The notes beneath the pieces were generated by a model. It was not told the DNA's origin and made no database searches. It was given only the letters and a program-made list of their open reading frames with translations. From CAVZCC01 sp963773765 (lineage in GTDB: Bacteria; Actinomycetota; Acidimicrobiia; Acidimicrobiales; Microtrichaceae), in the NCBI GenBank assembly GCA_963773765.1, contig CAVZCC010000005.1:186001-250000 (forward strand): DNA of 64,000 nucleotides, written 5' to 3'. The position numbers and the translations under genes are program-made. Position 1 is the first letter of the stretch. Each line of letters opens with the position of its first letter. Shown piece by piece: positions 63,609-64,000 of this stretch.

Positions 63609-64000
63609 TCACGCCCGGTTCCCGGCGGTGTGGCTGCGGTTCCGGCGGGCCCACGCCGCCAGCCCGGCGGCCAGCAGACCCGCCACCAGCAGCACCCCGC
63701 CGAGCAGCGGAAGGACGGAGTTGGACCCGGTGAAGGCCAGGGCACCCTGCCGGGCGACCTGTTCCCCGGCGGCCTCGGCTCCGGCGCCGTCCTGGACCGT
63801 GTCGTCCTGCACGGCGTCGTCCTGCACGGTGTCGTCCTGCCCGGCGGCCTCGGACCCGGCATCGTCCTGCACGGCGACGGTGGTCTCCGTGGTCGCACCG
63901 TCGGCCGGCGCGTCGCCCTCGGCGGGATCGTCCGCCACGCCGCCAAGGTCGGGGGTCACCGGGTCCAGCGCATCGGGATCGATGTCGAAGCGGCCGGGGT
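63609..64000 (-). CDS. Cell-surface protein C terminus with sorting-signal-like end (partial)
   Basis: Only the C-terminal 130 or so residues are inside the window; the frame stays open to the right edge (PGRFDIDPDALDPVTPDLGG), so the start is outside. The visible part has Asp/Glu/Thr-rich repeats (QDDTVQDDAVQDDTVQDG) and then ALAFTG, a hydrophobic helix (VLPLLGGVLLVAGLLAAGLAAW) and a basic tail (ARRNRSHTAGNRA). Motif, helix and positive tail are the layout of a sortase signal, with LAFTG as a variant of LPXTG. It lies just upstream of the sigma/anti-sigma fusion gene on the same strand and may belong to the same envelope regulon. Confidence 0.6.
   Translation of the reverse strand, partial: PGRFDIDPDALDPVTPDLGGVADDPAEGDAPADGATTETTVAVQDDAGSEAAGQDDTVQDDAVQDDTVQDGAGAEAAGEQVARQGALAFTGSNSVLPLLGGVLLVAGLLAAGLAAWARRNRSHTAGNRA

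Overview
This is a very GC-rich stretch of an actinobacterial chromosome. The gene content (several acyl-CoA ligases, a KstR-type sterol regulator, a wax ester synthase/DGAT, large NAD-glutamate dehydrogenase, leaderless starts behind TANNNT boxes) suggests a free-living, lipid-degrading lineage, most likely Acidimicrobiia (Iamia/Ilumatobacter-like). That placement is an inference from protein style. No rRNA, tRNA, CRISPR array, phage or insertion sequence was seen.

Layout. 1-7.2 kb: start of a secreted protein running off the left edge, two acyl-CoA ligases broken by many one-base shifts, an MFS exporter and an acetoacetyl-CoA synthetase. 7.3-20.1 kb: a lone cyclic-nucleotide-binding (CNB) protein, a 2222-residue secreted multidomain protein with seven GFKRT motifs and a peptidase-like region, a tandem cyclase-ATPase-TPR protein built like animal soluble adenylyl cyclase, and an MFS-CNB fusion. 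20.2-27.2 kb: ApbE flavin transferase with a small membrane protein, MarR regulator, YceI, a VOC protein, YibE/F and DUF998-like membrane proteins, an esterase. 27.3-35.5 kb: WS/DGAT, two FadD19-like ligases, LysE exporter with divergent Lrp regulator, ABC-F protein. 35.5-43 kb: a tandem-repeat spacer, a double TetR protein, an amidohydrolase, a WXG-like protein, KstR, a TPP-enzyme-like protein and a DUF3097 protein. 43-51.3 kb: glutamate dehydrogenase, a DNA methyltransferase with an extra C-terminal domain, an SDR dehydrogenase, aquaporin. 51.4-56.1 kb: potassium uptake pair, GNAT, TMEM165/GDT1 transporter, acyl-CoA ligase. 56.1-64 kb: a membrane-anchored protein, a LuxR-type AAA regulator, cyclase-family hydrolase, zinc alcohol dehydrogenase, thioesterase, a sigma factor fused to an anti-sigma-like membrane domain, and a cell-surface protein cut by the right edge.

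How the genes work together. Lipid or sterol breakdown is the main theme. Two conserved palindromes tie the dispersed genes into probable regulons. A TNNAACNNGTTNNA-type KstR box precedes a FadD19-like ligase, an amidohydrolase, kstR itself and the alcohol dehydrogenase/thioesterase pair. A CTGACG-N3-CGTCAG palindrome precedes two other acyl-CoA ligases and an SDR.

Caution. More than a dozen genes carry single-base frameshifts, mostly one extra base, and these are extremely dense in the first 3.7 kb. I read them mainly as sequence errors, so the coordinates of affected genes span the reconstructed gene.
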